Assembly (NCBI GenBank): GCA_965235415.1
Contig: CBDDXD010000003.1
Span: forward strand, 124,001-188,000
DNA from: Fontibacterium subtropicum
Lineage (GTDB): Bacteria; Pseudomonadota; Alphaproteobacteria; Pelagibacterales; Pelagibacteraceae
Direction: 5' to 3'
DNA length: 64,000 bases
Each line of letters starts with the position of its first letter. The first letter of the stretch is position 1. The translations under genes were made by a program, and so were the position numbers. The notes under the pieces were generated by a model. The model did no database searches and was not told the DNA's origin. It was given only the letters and a program-made list of their open reading frames with translations. Positions 1 through 9,481 of the stretch are shown in pieces.

Positions 1-285
1 TCTAAAAAAGTAAGTAATAATTTATTTATTAGTGATGTGTTTGAAAAACCTAGTTTAAAATACTCACCATCAAATTATGCAATTATAGGAAGATATATTC
101 TGCCAACTAAAATATTTTCATTATTAAAAAATACAAATAGTGGTTCTTCAGGAGAAGTGCAGATTACAGATGCAATAAAACATTTAATTTATAATAACAA
201 TAAATTTGTTGCACATATATTTTCTGGAACATATTTGGACTGCGGAACTGTTAACGGTTATAATAATTCAGTAAAAAGTTTCTAA
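1..285 (+). CDS. galU: UTP--glucose-1-phosphate uridylyltransferase, C-terminal part
   Basis: The reading frame is open from the first base of the window, so this is the 3' end of a longer gene. The 94 visible residues match the end of bacterial GalU: an EKP motif, the segment NYAIIGRYILP, then SGEVQITDA, and a final LDCGTVNGY that resembles the conserved YDCG..xGY end. GalU makes UDP-glucose from UTP and glucose-1-phosphate in the cytoplasm. It lies 1 nt upstream of ugd, whose enzyme uses its product, so the two form a short UDP-glucuronate pathway. An internal GTG at 37 could be mistaken for a start, but the frame continues upstream of it. Confidence 0.88.
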   Translation, partial: SKKVSNNLFISDVFEKPSLKYSPSNYAIIGRYILPTKIFSLLKNTNSGSSGEVQITDAIKHLIYNNNKFVAHIFSGTYLDCGTVNGYNNSVKSF

Positions 286-286
286 T

Positions 287-1603
287 ATGAAAATTTGCTT
301 TATTGGCACAGGTTATGTTGGTTTAGTATCAGGTGTTTGTTTTTCTGATCTCGGCAATAATGTTATTTGTATTGACAAAGATAAAGATAAATTGAGTAGA
401 CTTGAAAACGGGATCATTCCAATATTTGAACCTGGATTATCCGAATTAGTTAAAAAAAATATAGATGCAGGCAGACTTAGTTTTTCAAATGATCTAATTA
501 GTTCTATTAATAAATCTGATATTGTTTTTATTGCCGTAGGTACACCAACAGCAAAAGATGGAGTTTCAGCAGATCTTTCTCAAGTATTTTCTGTTGCTCA
601 ATTAATTTCAAAAAAAATTAAATCTCGTAAAATTATTGTTACAAAATCTACAGTGCCTATTGGAACTGGAGATAAAATTGAAAGAATTTTAAATAAAAAT
701 AAAAAAAAGGGATTATTCACAATTGTATCTAATCCAGAATTTTTAAGGGAAGGAGAGGCGATAAAAGATTTTAAATATCCTGATCGTGTGGTTATTGGAG
801 CAAACGATAAAAAAGTAATAAAATTATTTAATGAATTATATCGTCCTATTATTAACAAGGGAGCAGCATTTGTTGCTTGCTCAAGAAGAGCTGCAGAACT
901 TATAAAATATGCATCTAATGCTTTTCTAGCTACAAAAATCAGTTTTATAAACGAAATTGCAAATTTATGTGAAAAAGTTCACGTTAATGTTGATGACGTG
1001 GCTGTTGGAATTGGATTAGATAAAAGAATAGGTTCGAGATTTTTAAGAGCAGGACCTGCATATGGTGGATCTTGTTTTCCAAAAGACACGAAGGCTCTAG
1101 CGAAGGTTGGCAAGAATTTTAATTCACCTCTTTCTATTGTTAATACTGTAATTAATTTTAATGAAAATAGAAAAAAAAATATTGAAAATAATATTTATAA
1201 AATTTTAAATAATAAAATTAAAAATAAACTTATTTGCTTTTTAGGTGTAACATTTAAGGCAAATACTGATGATTTAAGAGATTCTTCAGCAATAAATTTA
1301 ATTTTTAAATTTATAAAAAAAGGTGCGAAGATTAATTATTATGAACCATCAGGTAATAAAGAAATTTTAGATAAACAAAAAAATGTTAACTATTTCAATG
1401 ATTTGTATTCCGCAACTAAAAATGTAGATTTGATTGTTATTCATACAGAATGGGATGAATTTAAAAATTTAAATTTTTCAAAAATTAAGAATAATAAGAA
1501 AAAAATTATTATATATGATTTAAGAAATTTGTACGATAACAGCTATTTTAATAATAAAAACAATATTATTTATTATTCTATAGGCAGACCAGTAAATGCC
1601 TAA
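287..1603 (+). CDS. ugd: UDP-glucose 6-dehydrogenase
   Basis: Oxidises UDP-glucose to UDP-glucuronate with two NAD+, feeding envelope polysaccharide synthesis. The 438-residue protein begins with the Rossmann motif GTGYVG near residue 8. It has the central SNPEFLREGEAI segment and the catalytic motif GGSCFPKDTKAL, which places the nucleophilic cysteine at residue 263. The C-terminal third (GVTFKANTDDLRDS) is the UDP-sugar-binding domain. Length and order are normal for the bacterial Ugd/TuaD family. The gene follows galU directly, and its last 8 nt overlap the start of clpS. Confidence 0.96.
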   Translation: MKICFIGTGYVGLVSGVCFSDLGNNVICIDKDKDKLSRLENGIIPIFEPGLSELVKKNIDAGRLSFSNDLISSINKSDIVFIAVGTPTAKDGVSADLSQVFSVAQLISKKIKSRKIIVTKSTVPIGTGDKIERILNKNKKKGLFTIVSNPEFLREGEAIKDFKYPDRVVIGANDKKVIKLFNELYRPIINKGAAFVACSRRAAELIKYASNAFLATKISFINEIANLCEKVHVNVDDVAVGIGLDKRIGSRFLRAGPAYGGSCFPKDTKALAKVGKNFNSPLSIVNTVINFNENRKKNIENNIYKILNNKIKNKLICFLGVTFKANTDDLRDSSAINLIFKFIKKGAKINYYEPSGNKEILDKQKNVNYFNDLYSATKNVDLIVIHTEWDEFKNLNFSKIKNNKKKIIIYDLRNLYDNSYFNNKNNIIYYSIGRPVNA

Positions 1604-1904
1604 ACTACTTATAAAGTTAAAAAAAAATAAGACTCAAGCTAAAATTAAAAGACCTAATTTTTATGAAGTTATTCTTTTAAATGATGATTTTACAACAATG
1701 GAATTTGTTGTTAGAGTTTTGCAACTATTTTTTAATATGACAAAGTTAACAGCTAGTAAAATCATGCTTAAAATTCATAACGAAGGTAGTGCTGTTTGTG
1801 GAATTTATCCTTATGAAGTTGCTGAGACTAAAGTTATGCAAGTTATTAATTTTGCAAAACAGAATCAGTTTCCTTTAAAATGTATTATGAAAAAATCTAT
1901 TTAA
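1596..1904 (+). CDS. clpS: ATP-dependent Clp protease adaptor ClpS
   Basis: N-degron recognition adaptor that hands substrates with bulky N-terminal residues to ClpA. The 102-residue protein has the ClpS core: LLNDDFTTMEFV, where the N-D-D and M residues form the N-degron pocket, the pocket histidine in MLKIHNEGSAVCG, and the conserved YEVAETKV helix. The N-terminal 20 residues are lysine-rich, as expected for the flexible extension that engages ClpA. The ATG at 1596 overlaps the end of ugd by 8 nt. The stop abuts the clpA ATG without a gap, so the two are translated as a pair. Confidence 0.95.
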   Translation: MPKLLIKLKKNKTQAKIKRPNFYEVILLNDDFTTMEFVVRVLQLFFNMTKLTASKIMLKIHNEGSAVCGIYPYEVAETKVMQVINFAKQNQFPLKCIMKKSI

Positions 1905-4199
1905 ATGGCGACATTTACTAAATCTTTAGAGCAGGCAATTTCTCAAGCCTTTAAATTTGCAACTGAAAAAAAACATCAGTATGTAACGTTGGAACATTTG
2001 CTACTTGCTTTAACAGACGAAACAGATGCTCGTAATGTAATGAAAGCATGTAATGTAGATGTTGATTTGTTAAACGAAAATCTTGAATTTTATATTGATA
2101 ATGAGCTAGAAAATATAGTTACATCAGATAGCAAATTAGAACCTCAACCAACGGCAAGTTTTCAAAGAGTAATTCAAAGATCAATTGTTCACGTTCAATC
2201 CTCGGGAAAAAATGAAGTTACTGGAGCAAATATACTTGTCGCATTATTTGCTGAAAGAGAAAGCCATGCTACATTTTTTTTACAAGAACAAGAAGTTACT
2301 CGTTACGATGTGGTTAATTTTATTTCACATGGAATTACTAAAGTTGATAATTTTGCATATGGGGGTTCGTTTGATAGCTCTTCATCACAAAATAATAATA
2401 AAGCAGCAACTAACTCCCCATTAGAAACATATTGCGTTAATTTAAATAAAAAAGCCGAACAAAATAAAATAGATCGGTTAATTGGAAGAACCGTTGAAGT
2501 AGACCGTTTAGCTCAAATTTTATGCAGAAGAACTAAAAATAATCCATTATTAGTAGGAGATCCTGGTGTTGGGAAAACAGCAATCGTTGAAGGACTTGCT
2601 TTAAAAATTTTTAATAATGAAGTTCCTGAAGTTTTGAAATCTCATGTAATTTTTTCTCTTGATATGGGCACATTAATTGCAGGAACGAGATATAGAGGAG
2701 ATTTTGAAGAGCGTCTTAAATTAATTATTAAAGAAATTGAGAAAAATAAAAATTATATTTTATTTATTGATGAAATTCATACTTTAGTAGGAGCTGGATC
2801 TACATCTGGAAGTTCTATGGATGCTTCTAATATGCTTAAACCGGCTTTACAGGCAGGAAATATAAGATGTATAGGATCAACGACTTATAATGAGTATAGA
2901 TTATTTTTTGAAAAAGATAGAGCCTTACAAAGAAGATTTCAAAAAATAGATGTTCCAGAACCAACAATAGATGAAGCTTATAAAATTATGTATGGCATTC
3001 GTTCGAAATATGAAAAATTTCATAACGTTAAATTTACTGATGCTGCAATCAAAGCGTCTGTAGATTTATCTAGTAAATATATAGGTAATAAAAAACTACC
3101 AGATAAATCAATTGATATAATTGATGAACTAGGTTCCTCAGAAGTTTTAAAACCTGAAAATCAAAGAAAAAAAATATTAGATGTTGAAGATATTGAAAGA
3201 ATAGTTTCTCAAATTACAAAAATTCCAGAAAAAAATATCTCGATTAATGATAGAATGTATTTGAAAGATTTAGATAAAAATTTAAAACGAGTTATTTTTG
3301 GACAAGATCTTGCAATTGATAGTCTTGTATCTTCAATTAAATTATCAAGATCCGGTTTAAGGGATAGCAATCGAACTATTGGAAACTATATGTTTTCAGG
3401 CCAAACCGGTGTTGGAAAGACCGAGCTTGCTAAACAACTTGCAAAAGTTCTTGGCATTGAGCTTATTCGTTTTGATATGTCAGAATATATGGAAAGACAT
3501 TCAGTTTCCAAATTAATTGGCGCTCCTCCTGGATACGTTGGTTTTGATCAAGGAGGATTACTCTCTGAAAAAGTTGATAAGAACCCCTATGCTGTTCTTT
3601 TAATTGATGAAATAGAGAAGGCTCATCCAGATGTTTATAATGTTTTATTACAAATCATGGATTATGGAAAATTAACAGATCAAAATGGTAAAAAAATTGA
3701 TTTTAGAAATATTATTTTAATTATGACAACTAATGCAGGAGCTGAAGATTTACAAAAATCTCAAATTGGTTTCAATAAAAGCATTAATAAAGATGGAGAT
3801 TTAGAATCCATAAATAAAATATTTTCACCTGAGTTTAGGAATAGATTAGATTCTATTGTCCAATTCAATGTTTTAAATAAAGACACTGTTAAAAAAATTG
3901 TTGAAAAATTTGTAATTGAATTAGAAACCCAGTTGGGAGAAAGAGATGTTATTATTAATTTAACCGATAAAGCTAGCAACTTAATTTCTAAACTAGGTTT
4001 TGATGAAAAAATGGGTGCTAGACCATTAAATAGAGTTATTGATGAAAAAATTAAAAAACCATTAGCTGATGAGCTTATTCACGGAAAATTAATAAATGGG
4101 GGTCATGTTTTGGTGGATGCTAAAAATGATATTCTTGTTTTCGAAATTAATAAAATTGAAAAAATGTCAAAAAAGCCAGTTAGCAAAATAGTACAATAA
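1905..4199 (+). CDS. clpA: ATP-dependent Clp protease ATP-binding subunit ClpA
   Basis: AAA+ unfoldase that feeds proteins into the ClpP chamber. In the 764 residues, a Clp-N repeat domain occupies about 1-145. The first AAA module has Walker A GDPGVGKT at about 218 and Walker B LFIDEIH. The second has Walker A GQTGVGKT starting at residue 499 and LLIDEIEKAHPD. The tripeptide IGF in the SQIGFNKS loop is the expected ClpP docking element, so this is a protease partner rather than ClpB. The long middle coiled coil of ClpB is absent. The gene directly follows clpS, as usual in proteobacteria. Confidence 0.96.
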   Translation: MATFTKSLEQAISQAFKFATEKKHQYVTLEHLLLALTDETDARNVMKACNVDVDLLNENLEFYIDNELENIVTSDSKLEPQPTASFQRVIQRSIVHVQSSGKNEVTGANILVALFAERESHATFFLQEQEVTRYDVVNFISHGITKVDNFAYGGSFDSSSSQNNNKAATNSPLETYCVNLNKKAEQNKIDRLIGRTVEVDRLAQILCRRTKNNPLLVGDPGVGKTAIVEGLALKIFNNEVPEVLKSHVIFSLDMGTLIAGTRYRGDFEERLKLIIKEIEKNKNYILFIDEIHTLVGAGSTSGSSMDASNMLKPALQAGNIRCIGSTTYNEYRLFFEKDRALQRRFQKIDVPEPTIDEAYKIMYGIRSKYEKFHNVKFTDAAIKASVDLSSKYIGNKKLPDKSIDIIDELGSSEVLKPENQRKKILDVEDIERIVSQITKIPEKNISINDRMYLKDLDKNLKRVIFGQDLAIDSLVSSIKLSRSGLRDSNRTIGNYMFSGQTGVGKTELAKQLAKVLGIELIRFDMSEYMERHSVSKLIGAPPGYVGFDQGGLLSEKVDKNPYAVLLIDEIEKAHPDVYNVLLQIMDYGKLTDQNGKKIDFRNIILIMTTNAGAEDLQKSQIGFNKSINKDGDLESINKIFSPEFRNRLDSIVQFNVLNKDTVKKIVEKFVIELETQLGERDVIINLTDKASNLISKLGFDEKMGARPLNRVIDEKIKKPLADELIHGKLINGGHVLVDAKNDILVFEINKIEKMSKKPVSKIVQ

Positions 4200-4201
4200 A
4201 T

Positions 4202-4525
4202 ATGTTTGGTTTATTTTCTAGTAAAACAAAAAAAATTGAAGAAAAATTATCAAAACTTGCAACCGAAATAGCAAGTATTCAAAAAAATATTATTATTTAT
4301 CCAAAAGAAACAAATTATAAGGATTTACATATAAGCAAAACCAAAGAATTAAATTCATTTTATAATGAATTAGAAGCAGCTAAAGGCAAAGATTATCTTA
4401 ATCAATTTATTAGAAAATTATCAAATGATTATAAGCAATCCGAGTATGTTTTGTCTAAATCAGAACAAAAAATTTTAGATAAAATTTTAATTGAATATAA
4501 AGTTAAAGTTAAAATAAAAGCTTAG
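4202..4525 (+). CDS. Hypothetical protein, 107 aa, charged helical
   Basis: I do not recognise this family. The protein is short, rich in Lys, Glu, Ile and Asn, and looks mostly helical (segments KIEEKLSKLATEIASIQKN and SEYVLSKSEQKILDKILIEYKVK). It has no signal peptide, membrane segment or cysteine. It starts 2 nt after clpA, so it is probably co-transcribed with clpSA and could be an accessory to that system, which is only inference from position. Its stop codon overlaps the end of the convergent ridA gene by 4 nt. Confidence 0.7.
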   Translation: MFGLFSSKTKKIEEKLSKLATEIASIQKNIIIYPKETNYKDLHISKTKELNSFYNELEAAKGKDYLNQFIRKLSNDYKQSEYVLSKSEQKILDKILIEYKVKVKIKA

Positions 4526-4983
4526 TTTATTTCAAAAATACTTTCAATTTCAACACAAGAATTTAGCGGTAAAGAATTGCATCCAATAGCAATTCTAGAG
4601 TGTAGATTTTCTGGAAATATTTTAGCAATTAGATCGGACGCTCCATTAATAACTTTTGCATGATCTAAAAAATTATCCAAACAATTCACATAACCACTTA
4701 TTCGAACACAACTTTTGACTTTATTAAGATCGCCGTTACAAGCATTTTTTAATTGTCCAAGAGCATTTAATATTGAAATTTGAGCTGCTTTATATGCTTC
4801 TTCTAAAGAAACTTCTTTCATTACTTTTCCGGTTATAATTTTCCCGTCAGTAGTAATTGGTAATTGTCCTGATATAAAAATAAGTTTTTCATATTTACTA
4901 AATGCAGCATAATTACCAACTGGTTTTGGTGGGATTGGTATATTAATATTTATTTTTTTTAAAACTTCTTCAATTTTAGTCAT
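4522..4983 (-). CDS. RidA/YjgF/UK114 family protein
   Basis: A 153-residue member of the RidA family, whose best known members hydrolyse reactive enamine/imine intermediates. Visible features are GNYAAFSKYEKLIFISGQLP near the N-terminus and the C-terminal SRIAIGCNSLPLNSCVEIE segment; its arginine aligns with the catalytic Arg105 of E. coli RidA. The length suggests the longer subgroup rather than the classic 130-residue RidA, so the exact substrate is uncertain. I chose the ATG at 4983 because residues upstream of it (a run of Lys) belong to the topA frame region. The start overlaps the topA stop by 8 nt, so it is translated with topA. Confidence 0.85.
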   Translation of the reverse strand: MTKIEEVLKKININIPIPPKPVGNYAAFSKYEKLIFISGQLPITTDGKIITGKVMKEVSLEEAYKAAQISILNALGQLKNACNGDLNKVKSCVRISGYVNCLDNFLDHAKVINGASDLIAKIFPENLHSRIAIGCNSLPLNSCVEIESIFEIN

Positions 4984-7543
4984 CTTCAACTTCTTTTTTT
5001 TTATTTTTCCTTTTAGTTTTTTTTCCACTTTTTGTCTCGTCGTATGCAATTCTTGCTTCAATTAACATTAGTGCTTCTTCCATCGAAATATTTTCAGGAT
5101 CCTTATCATCTGGAATGGTAGCATTTATAGTTTTATATTTTATATATGGGCCATATTGACCTTTCATAATTTTTACAGGTTTTTTATCATCTGGATGCTC
5201 TCCAAGATTTTTAATTTCATTTGAAGTTCTTCTACCTGGTTTTGCTTCAGCAATTAAAGTAATTGCTCTATTTAATCCTAAAGAAAATATATCTTCAGGA
5301 TTTTCTAAAGATGCTGATTTATTTTCACATTTCACATAAGGTCCAAATCTTCCGATATTTAAAGTAATATCTTGTGAGTTTTCTGGATATTGACCAAGTA
5401 CTCTAGGTAGAGATGCTAAAAATTTACATTTATCTAAATCTAAAGAATCCAAAGATATACCTTTAGGAATTGACACATTCCTAAGATTTTTTTCATCGTT
5501 ACCAATTTGCAGATAAGGACCAAACCTTCCTTTTTTCAAAACAATTTTTTCTTTATTTTCAGTTTCTCCAAACACTTTTGGTTCAGCAAGAAAATCTTGC
5601 TCAGCCGCCTTTGCTCTTGATAAAGGTCTTGTAAATTTACATTCAGGATAGTTTGAACAACCAATAAATGCTCCAAATCTTCCATTTTTTAAACTAAGTT
5701 CACCATCACTGCAGTTTTTGCATTTTTTTGAAATATTTCCATTTTGATCTTTATCAAAAATAATATCTCCCAAACTTTCATTTAATAAATCAAGAACAGC
5801 TCTTGTTCTTAATTCTTTAACTTCGTTAATATTTTTATAAAATTCTTTCCAAAAATTCTCTAAAACTTTAAGATATTCAATTTTCCCTGTTGTAATTTCA
5901 TCTAAACTATCCTCAAGTGTTGCAGTAAAATTATAGTCTACATATTTTGTAAACAATTTATCCAAGAAAGCTGTAATAAGCTTACCTCTATCAGTTGGAA
6001 TGAATCGTTTTGTAACAAGCTCTACATAGTTTCTAGCTGATAATACTGAAATAATGCTTGCGTATGTTGAGGGTCTTCCTATTCCTAGTTCCTCTAATTT
6101 TTTAACTAAACTTGCCTCAGAAAATCTAGGAGGTGGTTCAGTAAAATGTTGTTCTGTATTAAATTTAGGATTTTCTAATTTCTCATTTATTTTAACTTCA
6201 GGTAATATTTTTTGATCATTTTCTTCATCTTTATCAACTTCGTCTTCTTCTTTTACATCCTGGTATAATTTTAGAAAACCGTCAAATACTTGCACTGATC
6301 CCGTTGCCCTAAAAGTAATAGATTTTGATTCATTTAATATTTCTAAAGTGCATCTTTCATACTCAGCGTTTTCCATTTGTGAAGCAAGCGTTCTATTCCA
6401 AATAAGCTCATATAATTTTGCTTGATCCTTATCTAATATAGATCTCATTTTTTCAGGAGTTCTTAAAATATCAGTTGGTCTTATTGCTTCATGTGCCTCT
6501 TGCGCATTCTTTGCTTTTTTACCTGAATAATTTCTAGCTTCATTAGGTAAGTATTTTTTACCAATTTCTTTATCTATGTAGTTTCTACATTCTTTTATAG
6601 CATCCTGAGAAATATTAGTTCCATCAGTTCTCATGTAGGTAATTAAACCAACTGTATCTCCTTCAAAATCTATTCCTTGGTAAAGTCTTTGAGCTATTTG
6701 CATCGTTCGTGAAGCTGAAAAACCCAATTTTTTAGAAGCCTCCTGTTGCATAGTAGATGTTGTAAAAGGCGCATATGGGCTTCTTCGGTATGGTTTTTTA
6801 TCAATGCTTGAAATGTTAAACTTTTCTTTTTTTATTTGCTCTAAAACATTTTGAATTTCTTGTTCATTTTTAAATGAAAATTTTTCAATTTTATTTCCTT
6901 TAAAAGAGTAAAGTCTCGCGTTTAATTCTTTTTTTTGTTGTGTCAAAAAAATACAAGTAAACGTCCAATATTCTTGTGGTTTAAATAATTCAATATCATG
7001 TTCCCTATCTACAATAAGTCTAAGAGCAACAGATTGAACTCTACCTGCAGATTTTGATCCTGGAAGTTTTGTCCAAAGAATAGGTGAGATATTAAATCCA
7101 ACTAAATAATCCAAAGCTCTTCTTGCCATATAGGCATTAACTAATTCAGGATTAATATCTCTTGGATTACTAATTCCATTTTCAACTGCTTTTTTAGTAA
7201 TTTCATTAAATACAACTCTTTCAAATTTTTTATCTTTAATTTTTTTATTTTCCTCTAAGATACATTTTAAATGCCATGCGATAGCTTCACCTTCACGATC
7301 AGGATCAGTTGCTAAAATGATTCTATCGGCATCAATTGCATAATCAGTGATTTCTTTTAAATGTTTTTTTGAACCAGGATCTATTTCCCAGATCATTTTA
7401 AAATCATGTTCTGTATCTACAGAACCATTTTTTGACGGGAGATCTCTTACATGTCCGTAGCTTGCCAATACTTTAAAATCAGTACCTAAATATTTATTAA
7501 TTGTTTTGGCTTTAGCTGGACTTTCAACGATAACTAAATTCAT
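4976..7543 (-). CDS. topA: DNA topoisomerase I
   Basis: Type IA topoisomerase that relaxes negative supercoils. The 855-residue protein starts with the TOPRIM domain (MNLVIVESPAKAKTINKYLG; acidic motif ATDPDREGEA). The active-site tyrosine is residue 303 in LITYMRTDG, followed by the EAHEAIRPT motif. The C-terminus has one four-cysteine zinc finger (CKNC...GCSNYPEC) and then at least three zinc-less repeats with the GRFGPY signature. I use the ATG at 7543 rather than the upstream frame extension, because homology begins there. It ends in a Lys-rich tail and overlaps ridA by 8 nt. Confidence 0.96.
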   Translation of the reverse strand: MNLVIVESPAKAKTINKYLGTDFKVLASYGHVRDLPSKNGSVDTEHDFKMIWEIDPGSKKHLKEITDYAIDADRIILATDPDREGEAIAWHLKCILEENKKIKDKKFERVVFNEITKKAVENGISNPRDINPELVNAYMARRALDYLVGFNISPILWTKLPGSKSAGRVQSVALRLIVDREHDIELFKPQEYWTFTCIFLTQQKKELNARLYSFKGNKIEKFSFKNEQEIQNVLEQIKKEKFNISSIDKKPYRRSPYAPFTTSTMQQEASKKLGFSASRTMQIAQRLYQGIDFEGDTVGLITYMRTDGTNISQDAIKECRNYIDKEIGKKYLPNEARNYSGKKAKNAQEAHEAIRPTDILRTPEKMRSILDKDQAKLYELIWNRTLASQMENAEYERCTLEILNESKSITFRATGSVQVFDGFLKLYQDVKEEDEVDKDEENDQKILPEVKINEKLENPKFNTEQHFTEPPPRFSEASLVKKLEELGIGRPSTYASIISVLSARNYVELVTKRFIPTDRGKLITAFLDKLFTKYVDYNFTATLEDSLDEITTGKIEYLKVLENFWKEFYKNINEVKELRTRAVLDLLNESLGDIIFDKDQNGNISKKCKNCSDGELSLKNGRFGAFIGCSNYPECKFTRPLSRAKAAEQDFLAEPKVFGETENKEKIVLKKGRFGPYLQIGNDEKNLRNVSIPKGISLDSLDLDKCKFLASLPRVLGQYPENSQDITLNIGRFGPYVKCENKSASLENPEDIFSLGLNRAITLIAEAKPGRRTSNEIKNLGEHPDDKKPVKIMKGQYGPYIKYKTINATIPDDKDPENISMEEALMLIEARIAYDETKSGKKTKRKNKKKEVEDD

Positions 7544-7569
7544 AATTTTTTTTGTAAAAAAATAAGAAC

Positions 7570-7595
7570 TGTCAAAATTTGTGACCTTTGTCAAA
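7570..7595 (-). promoter_or_regulatory. Possible topA upstream regulatory element
   Basis: The 88-nt gap between plsY and topA contains two TTTGACA copies on the minus strand, 19 nt apart. On the plus strand it contains TGTGACCTTTGTCAAA, which is one mismatch from the CRP-type TGTGA-N6-TCACA pattern. No convincing -10 hexamer sits at the right distance from either TTGACA. The location fits control of topA, but the call is weak. Confidence 0.22.
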
Positions 7596-7631
7596 TTACA
7601 AAAAAAAATATGTAAAAAAGTCTTTAATTAC

Positions 7632-8192
7632 TTAGAAATTATTTTTTATTAACGAAGTAATATTTTGTCTGTGAGTGAATATTGAAGTTATAAAATAAAA
7701 GAAAATTAATAAAAATATTTTTTGATCAAAAAATATAAAAGCTGTAATAGTCACAACTAAGTATCCTAATAATGCTGAAACAGCAGATATTCTGAAAATT
7801 GCGAGCATTATTAGCCATGTAGTAATAAAAACAATTGATAAATAAAAATTTATTACTAGTAAGCTTCCTATAAATGTTGCAACTCCTTTACCGCCTCTAA
7901 ATTTTAGCCATACAGGAAAGATGTGAGCAAGAAAAACAATTACAGCCGCATAGTAAGTAAATTCATTAAAATATTGTATTGTTAATAAAATTGAAAAAGT
8001 TCCTTTAAGACCATCTAAAAGAAGAGTTAGGGCAGCTATAAATTTATTTCCTGTTCTTAATACATTAGTTGCACCAATATTTCCTGATCCAATTTTCCTT
8101 ACATCCCCTAAACCAGCAAATTTTGTAAGAATTAACCCAAACGGTATTGAGCCTAATATATAAGAGTAGAATGTAACTATAAGTATATCCAT
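7632..8192 (-). CDS. plsY: Glycerol-3-phosphate acyltransferase PlsY
   Basis: Membrane enzyme that transfers acyl groups from acyl-phosphate to glycerol-3-phosphate in the first step of phospholipid synthesis. Its acyl donor is made by PlsX, whose gene is at 45 kb. The 186-residue protein has about five hydrophobic segments and the family motifs: SIPFGLI, IGSGNIGATNVLR, and the glycine-rich KFRGGKGVATFIG loop. The ATG shares one base with the pyrC-like stop (TAATG). It thus sits at the end of the pyrB-pyrC'-plsY cluster, a known alphaproteobacterial arrangement. Confidence 0.94.
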   Translation of the reverse strand: MDILIVTFYSYILGSIPFGLILTKFAGLGDVRKIGSGNIGATNVLRTGNKFIAALTLLLDGLKGTFSILLTIQYFNEFTYYAAVIVFLAHIFPVWLKFRGGKGVATFIGSLLVINFYLSIVFITTWLIMLAIFRISAVSALLGYLVVTITAFIFFDQKIFLLIFFYFITSIFTHRQNITSLIKNNF

Positions 8193-9481
8193 TAAGCTTC
8201 GAACACTAAATTTCCATTTATAAAAGTTTTTTCAACCTTACCTTGCATTTTTCTTTTCTCAATTGCTGTGTTTTTGGATTTGGATTTGATTTTTTCTTTT
8301 TCAACAACCCAAGGTTTATCAAGATTGATAACTGCTATATCAGCGTCATTTCCAACAGATAAATTTCCTGCATTAATATTTAATATTTTTGCAGGATTAC
8401 AAGTTAATGTTTTTATGAGCGTACTTAATTCGCAAGATTTGTTGTGATAAAGTTCTAATGTCAAAGATAGTAAAGTTTCAATTCCTGAAGCACCAGTTGC
8501 CGCCTGTTGAAATGGTAAACGTTTAGACTCTTCGTCTTCAGGTTTGTGATCTGAAACAATAACATCGATTAAACCTTTTTTAACAGCGTCGATTAAAGCT
8601 AGACGATCATTTTCAGTTCTTAAAGGAGGAGATAATTTTAAAAAGGTTCTAAAATCTCCAATATCATTTTCATTTAATGATAAATTATTTATTGAAACAC
8701 CAGTTGTAAATTCTAATCCTTTTTTTTTATAAGCTTCAATTATTGGAAGAGATGCTTTTGAAGACAAGGTAGATATATGGTATCTGTTTTTATAAAGTTC
8801 TAGCAAGCTCAAATCTCTTTCTATAATAATTTTTTCAGCGATATCTGGTATTCCTTTTAATCCTAGTCTTGTAGAAATTTCACCTTCATTAACTGCACCA
8901 TTAGAAGAAAGTTCATTGTCTTGAGGAAATTGAATAATTAAGCTGTTTAAATTTTTTGAATAATTAAATATTTTATCCATCACTCTATTATTTTGGACAC
9001 ATTTAATTCCATCTGTAAAACCAATAGCACCAATAATTCCAAGTAAACCAAACTCTGACATTTCATTACCCTCAAGATTCTTTGTAAGAGTTGCAAGTGG
9101 GTAGATTTTAATTTGCGATTTATCCTTTGCTCTTCTTTTAGTGAAATCTAATATAGACCCATTATCAATAACTGGCATAGTATTAGGCATTGTCACAACA
9201 GATGTCACTCCACCTGATAAAGCCGCTTCACTTAAAGTTCTAAAATTTTCTTTGTATTCAAAGCCAGGTTCTCCAACAAATACTCGCATGTCGACTATGC
9301 CTGGAATTGAAATATGATTTTTACAGTCTATAATTTCACAATCTTTTGGAGCGTTATCTTTAGTTACTTTTTTTCCTATTGCTTTAATTTTTCCATTTTC
9401 ATCAATTAAAATACTACCTACTTCATCGATATTATTTTGTGGGTCTATTATTCGTGTGTTAATTAAAAGTTTATTTTTCAT
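8192..9481 (-). CDS. pyrC: Dihydroorotase-like protein, probably non-catalytic PyrC'
   Basis: The 429-residue protein has the amidohydrolase fold of class I dihydroorotases, including NPAKILNINAGNLSVGNDADI near the end and the VSDHKPEDEESK segment. The metal-binding HxH after beta strand 1 is replaced: it reads IVDMRVFVGEPG instead of the usual DxHVHxREPG. The later histidine pair of the PHH motif is also absent (GVSINNLSL). In several bacteria such an inactive homologue partners aspartate carbamoyltransferase structurally. Its ATG overlaps the pyrB stop by 4 nt (ATGA), supporting that role. A true dihydroorotase should then be encoded elsewhere. Confidence 0.88.
   Translation of the reverse strand: MKNKLLINTRIIDPQNNIDEVGSILIDENGKIKAIGKKVTKDNAPKDCEIIDCKNHISIPGIVDMRVFVGEPGFEYKENFRTLSEAALSGGVTSVVTMPNTMPVIDNGSILDFTKRRAKDKSQIKIYPLATLTKNLEGNEMSEFGLLGIIGAIGFTDGIKCVQNNRVMDKIFNYSKNLNSLIIQFPQDNELSSNGAVNEGEISTRLGLKGIPDIAEKIIIERDLSLLELYKNRYHISTLSSKASLPIIEAYKKKGLEFTTGVSINNLSLNENDIGDFRTFLKLSPPLRTENDRLALIDAVKKGLIDVIVSDHKPEDEESKRLPFQQAATGASGIETLLSLTLELYHNKSCELSTLIKTLTCNPAKILNINAGNLSVGNDADIAVINLDKPWVVEKEKIKSKSKNTAIEKRKMQGKVEKTFINGNLVFEA

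Noticed and set aside
4984..5061. Longer N-terminus for the RidA protein
   Set aside because: The extra residues are a Lys-rich shadow of the topA tail and lie outside the family domain.
7544..7594. Upstream start for topA
   Set aside because: Homology begins at MNLVIVESPAKAKTI; the extension covers the likely control region.
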